Below are positions 1 through 8,448 of a DNA stretch of 64,000 nucleotides, one piece after another. Under the pieces are notes generated by a model. The model was not told the DNA's origin. It ran no database searches and saw nothing but the letters and a program-made list of their open reading frames with translations. Origin of the DNA: a virus; the IMG/VR virus record IMGVR_UViG_3300033997_000243, positions 186,001-250,000 of that record; one strand, 5' to 3'. A program made the translations under genes and the position numbers. Each line of letters begins with the position of its first letter. Position 1 is the first letter of the stretch.

Positions 1-230
1 CCGCTATCTATCTTCTGACTTTCTTGAGTTCTTTTCGGTAATAACAATCGATAGTTTTTGTTATCACACAATTGAATAGATGCAAGTTCAAATATATTAC
101 TGTAGCTAAATTTACCTTCGCTAACATTCATACTGTATACCAGTACGGAAATTTTTTGAGAGCAAACATCTACAATAATCTTTGGATAGTCATCTTCCTT
201 GTATGGGTTCTTATCGTACTCAAAGTGCAT
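1..230 (-). CDS. Unknown protein, N-terminal part (runs off the left edge)
   Basis: An open frame starts at the ATG at 230-228 and stays open for 76 codons to the window edge. It begins MHFEYDKNPYKEDDYPKIIV. An AGAGGG ribosome binding site lies 7 bases upstream of the start. I do not recognise the family. It is the next gene after the minus-strand run that starts further right, and a 40-base gap separates it from its upstream neighbour. Confidence 0.65.
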   Translation of the reverse strand, partial: MHFEYDKNPYKEDDYPKIIVDVCSQKISVLVYSMNVSEGKFSYSNIFELASIQLCDNKNYRLLLPKRTQESQKIDS

Positions 231-270
231 TAACTTTCCCTCTGAATATAACCTAAGCTTTTACACTCGC

Positions 271-732
271 TTACTGTTGGTTCGTACCTTCAACACCGCG
301 CTGTTTGCGATCTTGTGTTCGTGCATCCAACCAATGCAATGCACTTACAATATGTTGCAGCGCTTGTTCATTGGAATTACAAGCGAACGGGCCAGCTTGA
401 AAACCACGAAGTCGGTGAGCGCATATTACCAAAAGATCTTCCATTTGAATTCCATTGACACCATGTTCGTTGATTGGGCCATTTTGGAAATTAATGGCGG
501 CAAGACAAATACTTTGTTCACCGTTAAAAGCGCTTACACTGTAAACATGATTTGCATTACCGTGAGTTGGTAAATCGTCAGCAGTTACAATTGTGTACTC
601 TGTTTTACGAATAGCTAAAACAGCTTGCTTTTGTTCGGCATCGTAATCTTCCATTGCCTGTGTAATCTTTTCAGCAGTAACTTCACCATCTACTGCAATG
701 AAAATAGTTCCTTTTGTTGGATCATCACTCAT
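271..732 (-). CDS. Acb2/Tad1-like domain protein, possible cyclic-nucleotide sponge
   Basis: A 153-residue protein. The C-terminal ~75 residues carry FQNGPINEHGVNG, then FQAGPFACNSNEQAL, then ALHWLDARTQDRKQRGVEGT. This pattern recurs in many small phage proteins that, from memory, carry the Acb2/Tad1 helical hairpin; those families bind cyclic nucleotide or cADPR-type signals of CBASS and Thoeris defence. The N-terminal ~70 residues look like a separate small alpha/beta domain. The start overlaps the upstream stop as ATGA, with GAGG 8 bases upstream, so it is translationally coupled. The family assignment rests on recall of the motif and is moderately uncertain; the anti-defence role is inference. 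Confidence 0.5.
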   Translation of the reverse strand: MSDDPTKGTIFIAVDGEVTAEKITQAMEDYDAEQKQAVLAIRKTEYTIVTADDLPTHGNANHVYSVSAFNGEQSICLAAINFQNGPINEHGVNGIQMEDLLVICAHRLRGFQAGPFACNSNEQALQHIVSALHWLDARTQDRKQRGVEGTNQQ

Positions 733-1166
733 TCACTGACCTCGACTTCTTGCAATTGCTCTAAGGGTTCAAAAGTTGATTTGACTCCCATAAGCTTGCG
801 TACTTGATCCATTGCCATTTCACCACGAACAGGTGTAACGCTTAAATACAAATAGTTGTATTCAGTGTGATCTGGATCTTCTGGATTTACATACTGAAGA
901 AGTTCACCAGCTTTCCATTGATAATGATACATGCCAACGACTTTTGTTTCTTCCACTGGATTGCTACTGTTTGAAATAGCATTTACTACACGTTCAAACA
1001 GGTCGGCTGAATAACTGGCCTTTGGGTTGTTCAACCACAAACACTTTTTGTCGAAGTCAACATAAGCCGTGAAATCCGGTAAACTGTGGAGACAGTGAAC
1101 TTCTACAGTCCATCCAGCAGATTCTAAAGTTTCTTTGTGTTGCTCAATAATGCCTGAGTATGACAT
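729..1166 (-). CDS. Unknown acidic phage protein
   Basis: A 145-residue acidic protein that I do not recognise. It has a good ribosome binding site (AAGGA, 8 bases before the ATG) and ends in an ATGA overlap with the Acb2/Tad1-like gene, so the two are probably co-translated. The C-terminus is rich in glutamate. No membrane segment or signal peptide is visible. Confidence 0.8.
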   Translation of the reverse strand: MSYSGIIEQHKETLESAGWTVEVHCLHSLPDFTAYVDFDKKCLWLNNPKASYSADLFERVVNAISNSSNPVEETKVVGMYHYQWKAGELLQYVNPEDPDHTEYNYLYLSVTPVRGEMAMDQVRKLMGVKSTFEPLEQLQEVEVSE

Positions 1167-1199
1167 TTGATTTTCCTTCTAATTGGTGGGTTAAAGTTA

Positions 1200-1991
1200 T
1201 TAAATTTTACAGGCTCCGCCTTCGCAATCTTCCATATCTTCATCTTGTGTTTGAATTTCGATTAAAACATCTGGTATTTCCAGAGAATCAAAATCAACTA
1301 AGGCAAAGTCATCGTCTTTACCTGCTTCAGCACTTAAAGGCAATGTTAATACAAGAACTGGTTGATTCATGTTCACATAAATGCCGAATTGTGCATTTAA
1401 GCATGAGTGAGTTTCACCATGATCGCTGACACTGTAACTACCTTCACGGGTAAATGTTCCTAAAGGAGTATCAGCTGGAAAAATGAAGATTTTGTTTCTC
1501 AGATTTTGCATGTGTTTGGGAAATAAGCCGTCTGTTACTAAAGACACTTCAATATCTTTAATTTTCAAATCAGCTATTTCACCATTCTGCACTAACAAAT
1601 GTTGGTTTTTCGGTTGAAAATGGTTAAACCAAGATTCTTGTTCACTGATAGATGAAAATCCAAGTTCACCAGCCAGCATAATAAATTCTACGCTGTCCTC
1701 AAAATCATCTACTGATTTAATAGCTTCGTAAATAGCATCAGGGGTGAATTGTTTTTCAAGATTAAATTGGTGACTCGCACCATCCAATGTCCAAGACATT
1801 ACTCGATTTTCAAATCCAACCCCAATTTGCTTGTCAGCTTCTGCCTCAAGATGTTCATTCGACATAACTATAGAATCACTTCTCGTTGTAATAAAGCCGT
1901 TCAGCTTAACTCGCTTAAAGAATCGGCGCAACAAATTTGCAGGTTGATCCAAGTTATTCAATACGTTAGTTAAAACAGTAGTTTTGTCCAT
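1200..1991 (-). CDS. Unknown phage protein with Cys-containing acidic tail
   Basis: A 263-residue protein with no recognised family. The last 20 residues are strongly acidic and end DCEGGACKI, placing two cysteines near the C-terminus. The start is supported by GAGGTG 5-6 bases upstream. It lies between two other unknown genes with short gaps, consistent with one operon. Confidence 0.8.
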   Translation of the reverse strand: MDKTTVLTNVLNNLDQPANLLRRFFKRVKLNGFITTRSDSIVMSNEHLEAEADKQIGVGFENRVMSWTLDGASHQFNLEKQFTPDAIYEAIKSVDDFEDSVEFIMLAGELGFSSISEQESWFNHFQPKNQHLLVQNGEIADLKIKDIEVSLVTDGLFPKHMQNLRNKIFIFPADTPLGTFTREGSYSVSDHGETHSCLNAQFGIYVNMNQPVLVLTLPLSAEAGKDDDFALVDFDSLEIPDVLIEIQTQDEDMEDCEGGACKI

Positions 1992-2003
1992 TTCGCACCT
2001 CAG

Positions 2004-2360
2004 TTACAGAAAATTTCTGGAATTATTTAAAGGGAATTCTGTTTCTTCTTCGAGATTTTTAGCCGAAGTTATTCGTAGACCACTCATAGGTGAACGTCCA
2101 TTGGCATTCATATAGCGAGTATCTACATGATAATAAACTCTGTTTTCTGATACACGGTCTAAGGCTAAGAATATGGCAAGCACTGACACTAATTCAGGAT
2201 CTTGAGCAAGTTTTTCGTTAATACCGTTAAGTAATTCATCCAGCTTGTCTTTATTAAGTGGAAGGTTCGCATCAAAAACTTCTTGTAATTTTGAGTCAAA
2301 CTCGTATTGAAGATCTCTGTAATCTTCCAGAAAAGCAAACACTTGTTGATGGTTAGACAT
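2004..2360 (-). CDS. Unknown small phage protein
   Basis: A 118-residue, mostly helical-looking acidic protein of unknown function. AGGAAG lies just upstream of the ATG. The gap to the next gene is 12 bases, in keeping with the operon packing of this region. Confidence 0.75.
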   Translation of the reverse strand: MSNHQQVFAFLEDYRDLQYEFDSKLQEVFDANLPLNKDKLDELLNGINEKLAQDPELVSVLAIFLALDRVSENRVYYHVDTRYMNANGRSPMSGLRITSAKNLEEETEFPLNNSRNFL

Positions 2361-2368
2361 TTTTCTTC

Positions 2369-2719
2369 CTAAGATTCCTTTAATAAATCTTGTTGTCCTG
2401 AAATACCCTTTAGTAACTGTTCAGTTATCAAAGCGTTCGGTCTAGATCGAGCGTACATAAGTTCGACCAGATAATCATGCAGCGATTTCTCTGGTAAGCC
2501 GTGTTGATCATTTTCACTATCCCAAATAACCTTTCTATTAAAGGATATATAAAATGTCGATTCCACGTACTCAAGTGATAGTAGAGAATATGATTTCCAA
2601 TGATCTTTTGTTTGACCTGATTTTGCAAAACCATCAACTAATTGTTCTATATTGTTATTTATTCTGTCAATGACAGATACAAGTTCTTGCATAAGATTGA
2701 TTGCAGTTTGATTCATCAT
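2369..2719 (-). CDS. Unknown small phage protein
   Basis: A 116-residue protein of unknown function starting MMNQTAINLMQELVSVIDRI. The N-terminal 35 residues look like an amphipathic helix. AGGA lies 6 bases before the first ATG. It is packed with 8-9 base gaps against both neighbours. Confidence 0.75.
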   Translation of the reverse strand: MMNQTAINLMQELVSVIDRINNNIEQLVDGFAKSGQTKDHWKSYSLLSLEYVESTFYISFNRKVIWDSENDQHGLPEKSLHDYLVELMYARSRPNALITEQLLKGISGQQDLLKES

Positions 2720-2728
2720 AATATTCCT

Positions 2729-3139
2729 TTAATAGATAAATAAGGGAAGCCAAATATCTGTGAACACTTTTTTAAAATGAGAAGAATGTTTTTCAGCGAA
2801 ACCTTCAAGGAATTCTTGTCGCTGTGCGATAGTTCCATCTGTAGGATCTGCAAATATAGAAACCAAATTACGAGGAAAAGGCTTACCGACCAATTGAGTA
2901 TGTTTTCGATCTAAGTAAGCGTAAATTTGCTTGTTTAGATTTCTACGTTGTTTTCTACGTTGATAAGTAGTCGGAAGTATTTCTTTTTCTTTTGGAAAAC
3001 GCACTAAACAGATATGAAGAGTTTCTGGATGTTTTGCCAAAATTTCTGGATCGACAAGACCTGCGTAGTAGAATACAGATTGTCCTTGCGCCGGAAAATG
3101 CACTTCGAGTGTTCTATCGTTAAGTTTTTTAAATTCCAT
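2729..3139 (-). CDS. Unknown phage protein
   Basis: A 136-residue protein, not recognised. The middle section is very basic (TYQRRKQRRNLNKQIYAYLDR), which could bind nucleic acid, but no known fold is evident. GGAG lies 7 bases before the start. Confidence 0.75.
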   Translation of the reverse strand: MEFKKLNDRTLEVHFPAQGQSVFYYAGLVDPEILAKHPETLHICLVRFPKEKEILPTTYQRRKQRRNLNKQIYAYLDRKHTQLVGKPFPRNLVSIFADPTDGTIAQRQEFLEGFAEKHSSHFKKVFTDIWLPLFIY

Positions 3140-3142
3140 TAA

Positions 3143-3493
3143 TTACTCCAGAGTAGAATTGATTTTTCTGTCGAGTGCTTCACGACTTATACCAACAGTA
3201 ATCAACATGTTCAAAACAGTTTCTGCGTGTGGCGCACTACAAACAGATTGCTCAAGATACTGTAATTCTTTTCGCATCTTTTCAATCAAACTTGTTGTGT
3301 ACTTAATGCTGACCATGTTTGCTTCAAAGTTGTTAGGTTTGTACGCTTGTAGCTGACTGACTGGTGGAGGAGTTTTACCTGCACGTATATAACGCTTTGA
3401 CCAAGATTCATATTCTTCAAGCAGCAGTCCAAAAGCTGTTGCCATGTGTTCTTCAGTAAACTGAACGTGTTTTTGTTTTGGATCTGCCGCCAT
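3143..3493 (-). CDS. Unknown small helical phage protein
   Basis: A 116-residue protein starting MAADPKQKHVQF. An in-frame ATG lies 21 bases upstream, but AGAGGAAA sits correctly spaced before the ATG at 3493, so I take that start. The sequence looks largely helical and has no recognised family. Confidence 0.75.
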   Translation of the reverse strand: MAADPKQKHVQFTEEHMATAFGLLLEEYESWSKRYIRAGKTPPPVSQLQAYKPNNFEANMVSIKYTTSLIEKMRKELQYLEQSVCSAPHAETVLNMLITVGISREALDRKINSTLE

Positions 3494-3504
3494 CTTATTT
3501 CCTC

Positions 3505-3603
3505 TTAAGACCAATCATCACCTTGACTTTCACGTTTATGTGTTTCGTCATCAGAATATTTTTTGTTGTCAGGATCTGGATATTCTTCATTCCGTTGGCA
3601 CAT
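3505..3603 (-). CDS. Small highly charged protein (32 residues)
   Basis: A short frame starting MCQRNEEYPDPDNKKYSDDE and ending in GDDWS. GAGGAA lies 7 bases before the ATG. It starts 17 bases inside the end of the upstream gene and stops just before the ribosome binding site of the downstream gene, filling what would otherwise be an unexplained gap in a tightly packed operon. The composition (charged, polar, single Trp near the end) looks protein-like. The function is unknown. Confidence 0.6.
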   Translation of the reverse strand: MCQRNEEYPDPDNKKYSDDETHKRESQGDDWS

Positions 3604-4081
3604 TACGTTTTTCCTCGAAATCTGATGCCTTTCGTAAAATAATATCCCGCAGTTGAGAATTCAGTAGATAAAGATCTACATATTCTTGCGTATCTTTAAG
3701 ACGTTCACCTCGATTAGATCTCCAATCTTTCATTGGGCCACGATCAACAATTCCGATAAAGTTATCAACCGTATTGTGCATTCTTTCTATGGCCGCATGA
3801 GATACTGGAATTGGCTTACCTATAAAATCAGTTAAGGCTTTTCTTACTTCCAACGCAATAACTTCTTGTGAATTCTCAAACATTTCAAGAAGTTGTTCAC
3901 GAGTTTGTGGAGAAAGAATATTGACGTTAAGGTTTAATGCTTTACTTTCAGCAGACTTTACGGCTTGATCGCAAATTGTTTGTGTTTCTTGCAACAAGCT
4001 ATTGCCATACATCATAGGGTTCAAAGCAATTGACTTTAAATTCTTTTGAATGATCTCTAAAGCAGTTAAAATGTTTTCCAT
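3587..4081 (-). CDS. Unknown helical phage protein
   Basis: A 164-residue protein that appears almost entirely helical. I do not recognise a family. AAGGTG lies 5 bases before the ATG. Its last codons overlap the start of the 32-residue gene downstream. Confidence 0.78.
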   Translation of the reverse strand: MENILTALEIIQKNLKSIALNPMMYGNSLLQETQTICDQAVKSAESKALNLNVNILSPQTREQLLEMFENSQEVIALEVRKALTDFIGKPIPVSHAAIERMHNTVDNFIGIVDRGPMKDWRSNRGERLKDTQEYVDLYLLNSQLRDIILRKASDFEEKRNVPTE

Positions 4082-4082
4082 G

Positions 4083-5030
4083 CTACACCTTAAAATAATC
4101 TTCGGTAAAGATACGTTTATCCATCGGTAATCTTAATTCACCAATCAACTGACCTAGCAAAGAACTATTAACGATTAGCAAGTTTGGCTGGATATTAGGA
4201 TCTTGCTCAACTGTATAACGCTGTGCGTAATAAGCTTTCAGCATTACAATTCGTTGCAATAAATAAGGAATTTTGAAAGTGCTAAGTTGTTTAGGGCTAA
4301 AAGTGAAACGGCCATTGCACTTATTTATTAAATCTTGTGTAATGGTTGGAGGATCTATGCTGTCCTCAAATACCGAATCTGGAAAGAAAGCGGTTTCAGG
4401 GTCGAACATAGTAGAATCTTCTGATTGTTGACCATCTTCAAAATCGTTAACAAACTTTACACCAAGATTATTGGATTTTAGTGAGGGAGCAAATCGAGTC
4501 CCAAACTTAAAATTTTGATTTATGTAGTTGTGTATGCGGAATTCCAAATACTCCTTGTACAACCGCTCGTCCATAACAACCTTTACTTTTGGATGATCCA
4601 ACTTTTTTAAGGTTTCAAACAAGGAAAGTAAATACGCATGGCGGCCATGAACGAAACTTTCACTCACGAATATAAATGTTTGTGAGTTTTTTTCGGTAAG
4701 CAGTTGAATTTTACCTACTGCCTCCGTTTTAAATTCTTCAATCAGTTCATTGCTGTGACTAAAGGGAACTTCAACTTCCAAAAAATTCTTTGAACCTTCA
4801 GTTCCAAATAAATGAGTAAGGTCGTAGGAATGATCATATTGAATAGATGACTCTGAATCAACTTTCATAAGAACAGCAGCAACACTCATTAAGTCACCGT
4901 ACTTACTAAGTGCTTCAACGGAATTTGGTGTAAATGCTTCGGATGCGGCTGAAGCATTATTCACTAAACGATCTAAATAAGCATCACGCATAAAGCGCAA
5001 TTCAGGTAAAGACATTGGAATAATATTCAT
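4083..5030 (-). CDS. Unknown phage protein
   Basis: A 315-residue mixed alpha/beta protein without a recognised domain. A central stretch (FIFVSESFVHGRHAYLLSLF) has the look of a Rossmann-type strand-helix unit, but no nucleotide-binding motif is visible. An acidic, low-complexity segment lies around residues 195-225. One base separates it from the next gene. Confidence 0.8.
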   Translation of the reverse strand: MNIIPMSLPELRFMRDAYLDRLVNNASAASEAFTPNSVEALSKYGDLMSVAAVLMKVDSESSIQYDHSYDLTHLFGTEGSKNFLEVEVPFSHSNELIEEFKTEAVGKIQLLTEKNSQTFIFVSESFVHGRHAYLLSLFETLKKLDHPKVKVVMDERLYKEYLEFRIHNYINQNFKFGTRFAPSLKSNNLGVKFVNDFEDGQQSEDSTMFDPETAFFPDSVFEDSIDPPTITQDLINKCNGRFTFSPKQLSTFKIPYLLQRIVMLKAYYAQRYTVEQDPNIQPNLLIVNSSLLGQLIGELRLPMDKRIFTEDYFKV

Positions 5031-5032
5031 TG

Positions 5033-5473
5033 TTAGTTCTCCATTTGTATTTCGATGAATTCTGCTTGCATTCCAAGATTGGCAAGTATAATACTAACCT
5101 GTGTAATGTTTTCACTGGAAATAAATAAGTCACACAACTGGCCAGCTTGATCAGAAGTTTTTATAATGGCTTCCAATTGCTTAATAGCTAACTCAGGTTC
5201 TTGAAAGATTTCAGGATGTACAATAACAAAATCGAAGGGCTTAACATCTTCAGAGTGCAATCCAAGTGGAAGAAAACTGTCTACCATATACTGACTTCCA
5301 ATTTTAATCAGTGCGTTAGCAGCATCGAACAAGTTTGTGTATAGTAAACAATTAGTCCAATTTCTTCCCATAGCCATTGCAATTTGATTTGCCTCTAAGC
5401 CAGCAAACCAAGACATTTGACTTACGGCCAGTGGAAAGAAAGATTCTGGTGTAGTGGAGTGACGTATGATCAT
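5033..5473 (-). CDS. Unknown phage protein
   Basis: A 146-residue protein, not recognised. The sequence has alternating strand and helix character (FDFVIVHPEIF, DLFISSENITQVSIILANLG), resembling a single-domain Rossmann-like fold. The start overlaps the upstream stop as ATGA, so it is probably translated by coupling. Confidence 0.78.
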   Translation of the reverse strand: MIIRHSTTPESFFPLAVSQMSWFAGLEANQIAMAMGRNWTNCLLYTNLFDAANALIKIGSQYMVDSFLPLGLHSEDVKPFDFVIVHPEIFQEPELAIKQLEAIIKTSDQAGQLCDLFISSENITQVSIILANLGMQAEFIEIQMEN

Positions 5474-6255
5474 TTAGATCTCTTTCCCTTATTTTTAGGT
5501 TCAATGTAGGTAACAAAATATTTTGAATTGTCACCAGTATAAAGCAGTGGTACGTTCAACCAATCACAAATGATTTTGCCGAGCTCTTGACCAGTAAGAG
5601 CAATTTCGCAGCCACTGTACATTTTGTTAGCAGCTTTTATGTCTGATCCAGTTGTTATTTTAAACGGAAGATCTTTTTGTGATAATACACGAGTAGGGCG
5701 TTCGCTGTATGGAGTTAGACGAATATCCATTAACTTGGCAATATCATGCAAACACAAATCTAGCATATCGCGCACAACCAACTTTCCAACAAAGAAAGAA
5801 CGGCCCCAATGGAATTCATCCATTAAAGTTTTGTAAAGCAAGTAGCGTTCATCTTTTTGATTCTTTACAAAATCAGGTGGGATAACCACTACTTGTCCAC
5901 GGCCTTTTGAAAAAGTTTCTTTGTAGTCTTGGTTTGTGTATACTGAGCTGGTTTGCAGCATTCCACCTTCAGTCATAATTTGCTGATGAATTATTTTACA
6001 TTCACGACTTGGATATAAAAAAGATTCCACAGAATGAAATTCGGCAATAAAACGAAGAAATACAACTTTCTTACCATTCTTATCGAAGTTGTGGCCGTAA
6101 GCTTTTCCAACTTTACCCCAACGATCTGATTTTGTTGTTATCACACAAATTGTATCGACCGGATTACCAGTCATTAATATGTTGTCGGTTAATTTGTTTT
6201 GCGTGGCAGCCTTGATAAATTCTTTGTATTCAGCTTTTTTAGATAGACTGATCAA
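5470..6255 (-). CDS. Unknown phage protein with TTG start
   Basis: A 261-residue basic protein with no recognised family. No ATG occurs before residue 28, but a TTG at 6255 has a strong GGAGG six bases upstream, so I take TTG as the start. The gene follows a terminator-like hairpin after thymidylate synthase and therefore either has its own promoter or depends on read-through. Confidence 0.78.
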   Translation of the reverse strand: MISLSKKAEYKEFIKAATQNKLTDNILMTGNPVDTICVITTKSDRWGKVGKAYGHNFDKNGKKVVFLRFIAEFHSVESFLYPSRECKIIHQQIMTEGGMLQTSSVYTNQDYKETFSKGRGQVVVIPPDFVKNQKDERYLLYKTLMDEFHWGRSFFVGKLVVRDMLDLCLHDIAKLMDIRLTPYSERPTRVLSQKDLPFKITTGSDIKAANKMYSGCEIALTGQELGKIICDWLNVPLLYTGDNSKYFVTYIEPKNKGKRSK

Positions 6256-6276
6256 AAACTACCTCCAATTGGAAAA

Positions 6277-6294
6277 GGTGGGACAAAGCCCACC
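6277..6294 (-). terminator. Hairpin after thymidylate synthase gene
   Basis: Arms GGTGGG and CCCACC close a 6-base loop directly after the stop of the thymidylate synthase gene, read on the minus strand. There is no long U-tract, so it may attenuate transcription or protect the 3' end rather than stop it fully. Confidence 0.5.
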
Positions 6295-6301
6295 ACAAAT
6301 C

Positions 6302-7561
6302 TTAAATTGCTACATCAGCTGGAATATGACCGCAGTGTTGATAACCTACTACGCGATAGTTTTGTTTACCAAGACCACGCAGATCAGTTTTTTGTTGAGG
6401 GCCAACACCAAAAGTAATTAACAGCGGCAGCGATTTAGAGTTTTCCAGATTGCTACCTTGTGTTTTGAATGCTTCGATATGGTTTTTGTATATGTGAGTA
6501 TCACCAACAAAAATATCCAGTTTACGAGGAATCATTCCGGTGACGGCAGCAACATAGCCATTTAGCATTGCATAGCTTGCTATATTAAATGGAGCGCCCA
6601 AAAATAAATCTTGACTGCGCTGGTACATGGCTAAACTTAATTCGCGTTTAGTCTCAACAAGACCGCTCATTGAAGCCAGAATTTTTAGCAAACTTACTTC
6701 GGACATTTCATACAATTCATTTTCAGTATATTCTACTGGAAAACCGTTGATTGTTGTTTGACCGTCAATTGTGTAAACATTATGAATTGCACGTTCTCCC
6801 ATAATGTTTTCGCCAGCATCGGCAGAACCAAATTGGAAAATTGTGTGACAGGCAGGTAATGCTTGCTTACCAATTTCAACCTGATCTTTTGGTGGCAATC
6901 CATCAACAGGAATTACGTTTGGATTCCAAGCATCCACAATAATACGACGACAATCTGGATAGTTCTTTAAACGATAGATCGCGTTTTTGATCTGATCAAA
7001 TTTGCGAATGAAATAATGCGAACGTACTTGAGTAGCAGGGTTATCAAAATACTCGTAAGAATAAGTTGATTGGCCTTGCAAGCGTGAATCGTTTTGATCG
7101 CAAACATCATCTGACAATGAACGTAAGTAATCAAACTTTGTTTCAAAGTAAGGATCTGTTGAGACAACACGATGAATTTCTTCACGACCTCGCCACTGCT
7201 CACCGTATACTGGGCCAAGATCGCCATTAGCATTTGCCCAACCATCCCAAATGTGAACATCTTCATCCAAAAGTTCTTGGATGTTTGTTTTGCCATCTAA
7301 AAACCAATGTAACTCTTTTGCGGTTCCCCTTAAAAACAATTGTTTGGTTGTAGGCATTGGAAAGCCGCTAAACAGATCTAAAGCTAAATGTTCACCAAAA
7401 GTTTTAATGGTGTCTTGCTGAGTTCTGTTAGATGAAGATGTGCCGTTGTTCAGAATTTTTTCGGCAAGAGCTAAAAAGTCAAAGTCAAATTGGTTTGCAG
7501 GAACTGCGTCACCAAATAATGCGTAACCTTGTTTTAATTTTCCAGGTGGAGATTTAGTCAT
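6302..7561 (-). CDS. thyA: Thymidylate synthase with extra insertions
   Basis: Converts dUMP to dTMP using methylene-tetrahydrofolate, supplying dTTP for phage DNA synthesis. Visible folate/dUMP site elements are GPVYGEQWRG (116-124), CRRIIVDAWNP (204-213), the catalytic cysteine Cys238 in LPACHTIFQF, YQRSQDLFLGAPFNIASY (313-330) and FVGDTHIYKNH (351-361), with a C-terminus ending PADVAI like the usual closing loop. At 419 residues it is well over the ~265-315 usual for ThyA. The extra length lies at about residues 140-195 and in a ~65-residue block between the Cys238 strand and the YQRS motif. The start is supported by AGGAA 8 bases upstream. Confidence 0.95.
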   Translation of the reverse strand: MTKSPPGKLKQGYALFGDAVPANQFDFDFLALAEKILNNGTSSSNRTQQDTIKTFGEHLALDLFSGFPMPTTKQLFLRGTAKELHWFLDGKTNIQELLDEDVHIWDGWANANGDLGPVYGEQWRGREEIHRVVSTDPYFETKFDYLRSLSDDVCDQNDSRLQGQSTYSYEYFDNPATQVRSHYFIRKFDQIKNAIYRLKNYPDCRRIIVDAWNPNVIPVDGLPPKDQVEIGKQALPACHTIFQFGSADAGENIMGERAIHNVYTIDGQTTINGFPVEYTENELYEMSEVSLLKILASMSGLVETKRELSLAMYQRSQDLFLGAPFNIASYAMLNGYVAAVTGMIPRKLDIFVGDTHIYKNHIEAFKTQGSNLENSKSLPLLITFGVGPQQKTDLRGLGKQNYRVVGYQHCGHIPADVAI

Positions 7562-7571
7562 CGAAATTTCC

Positions 7572-7988
7572 TTAGTTGTTTTGAAGAATAAGATTGCGAA
7601 TTACGTCATCGCTTTTTAAAATGTTTTGGCGAACTGATTCCATGCAACCTGTAACCGTTGTTTCGAGTGCTTGCAAACTTTGTTTTATTGAAAGCGAATC
7701 AAATATGAGGACATTGATTTCTCTTTCAAGATCGTCCAGAATATCATCAGGATTAGTAGAGGATTCTAAAGCATGTTGGACAATCTGAATTATTTTTGAC
7801 TGAAGTTCAGTGTTGCAGTCTGCTTCCTGCATTATGGATTCTGGAAGTGGAACCATAACACAAGAATCTATTTTGGTAATTGTGTCTGTAAAATAATACT
7901 GAACAAATGGGCCTTCTGACAATACAGCAATTTCTAAATTGTCCTGTAATAAAGAAATGGACACAAGATAAGGTGTTAGTTTAACCAT
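7572..7988 (-). CDS. Unknown phage protein with own leader
   Basis: A 138-residue protein of unknown function. The N-terminal 50 residues look like beta strands and the C-terminal part is helical. Its leader (promoter-like element plus AGGAGAAAACTA before the ATG) is nearly identical to that of the oxygenase gene upstream, so both may be switched on by the same signal. Confidence 0.8.
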   Translation of the reverse strand: MVKLTPYLVSISLLQDNLEIAVLSEGPFVQYYFTDTITKIDSCVMVPLPESIMQEADCNTELQSKIIQIVQHALESSTNPDDILDDLEREINVLIFDSLSIKQSLQALETTVTGCMESVRQNILKSDDVIRNLILQNN

Positions 7989-8023
7989 TAGTTTTCTCCT
8001 GTATTAACCTTGGATTTACAGTA
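7989..8023 (-). promoter_or_regulatory. ACTGTAAATC-type putative promoter and leader, copy A
   Basis: On the minus strand this reads ATACTGTAAATCCAAGGTTA, then AATACAGGAGAAAACTA before the ATG. It matches the element before the oxygenase gene almost base for base, at the same 24-base distance from the start codon. Related elements occur at 13903, 62484 and 63134. It is a candidate phage-specific promoter with the ribosome binding site AGGAG just downstream. Confidence 0.5.
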
Positions 8024-8028
8024 TGTTA

Positions 8029-8448
8029 TTAGGCAGGTACTTCAACATTTGCCCAAAATACAACAGTTCTTCTTACCGTATCTCCCTTCAATACCTTGTG
8101 TTTTGTATTAGGTGGCATCATTATAACGTAAGGTAGTTCACTACTTTGCATAAATAACAATGATCCGCCTTCCCGCCACAATCTTTTATCTTGCGTTAGT
8201 TCAATAATAAAAGTGTGTGCGTTTGGAAAGGCACTATCAATATGTTCACTAATATGATCATCAGGTGCATATTCATTGTATCGTGCGTGAATAATATCAG
8301 CACCTACAAGAGACTGCAACCGCTTATAAATTGGGTTGTCAGGCTTTATGTGATGATGTGAAAAAGATGCACTAAGTTTCTCACTGTTTTCTGTGTAACG
8401 ACACAACTTTTTGTTAGGTAATTCTTTTAACCAATCAGGCACTATCAT
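8029..8448 (-). CDS. 2-oxoglutarate/Fe(II)-dependent oxygenase
   Basis: A 139-residue single-domain oxygenase. The facial triad is visible as H69-x-D71 in DDHISEHIDS and H117 in PPNTKHKVLKG, with Arg126/127 about ten residues later as the 2-oxoglutarate-binding arginine (DTVRRTVVFW). Strand GGSLLFM (94-100) and the ARYNEYAPDD stretch also fit the double-stranded beta-helix. Prolyl-4-hydroxylase-like and AlkB-like members share these motifs. The C-terminal RR-VVFW resembles prolyl hydroxylases; the N-Y-x-x-x-D-x-I-x-x-H-x-D start resembles AlkB. The window encodes four collagen-like proteins, so peptidyl proline is a plausible substrate, but this is inference; nucleic acid demethylation is the alternative. 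Confidence 0.75.
   Translation of the reverse strand: MIVPDWLKELPNKKLCRYTENSEKLSASFSHHHIKPDNPIYKRLQSLVGADIIHARYNEYAPDDHISEHIDSAFPNAHTFIIELTQDKRLWREGGSLLFMQSSELPYVIMMPPNTKHKVLKGDTVRRTVVFWANVEVPA

Noticed and set aside
199-573. Plus-strand 124-codon frame at the left end
   Set aside because: It overlaps two minus-strand genes with good ribosome sites and has a composition unlike a protein; no start signal.
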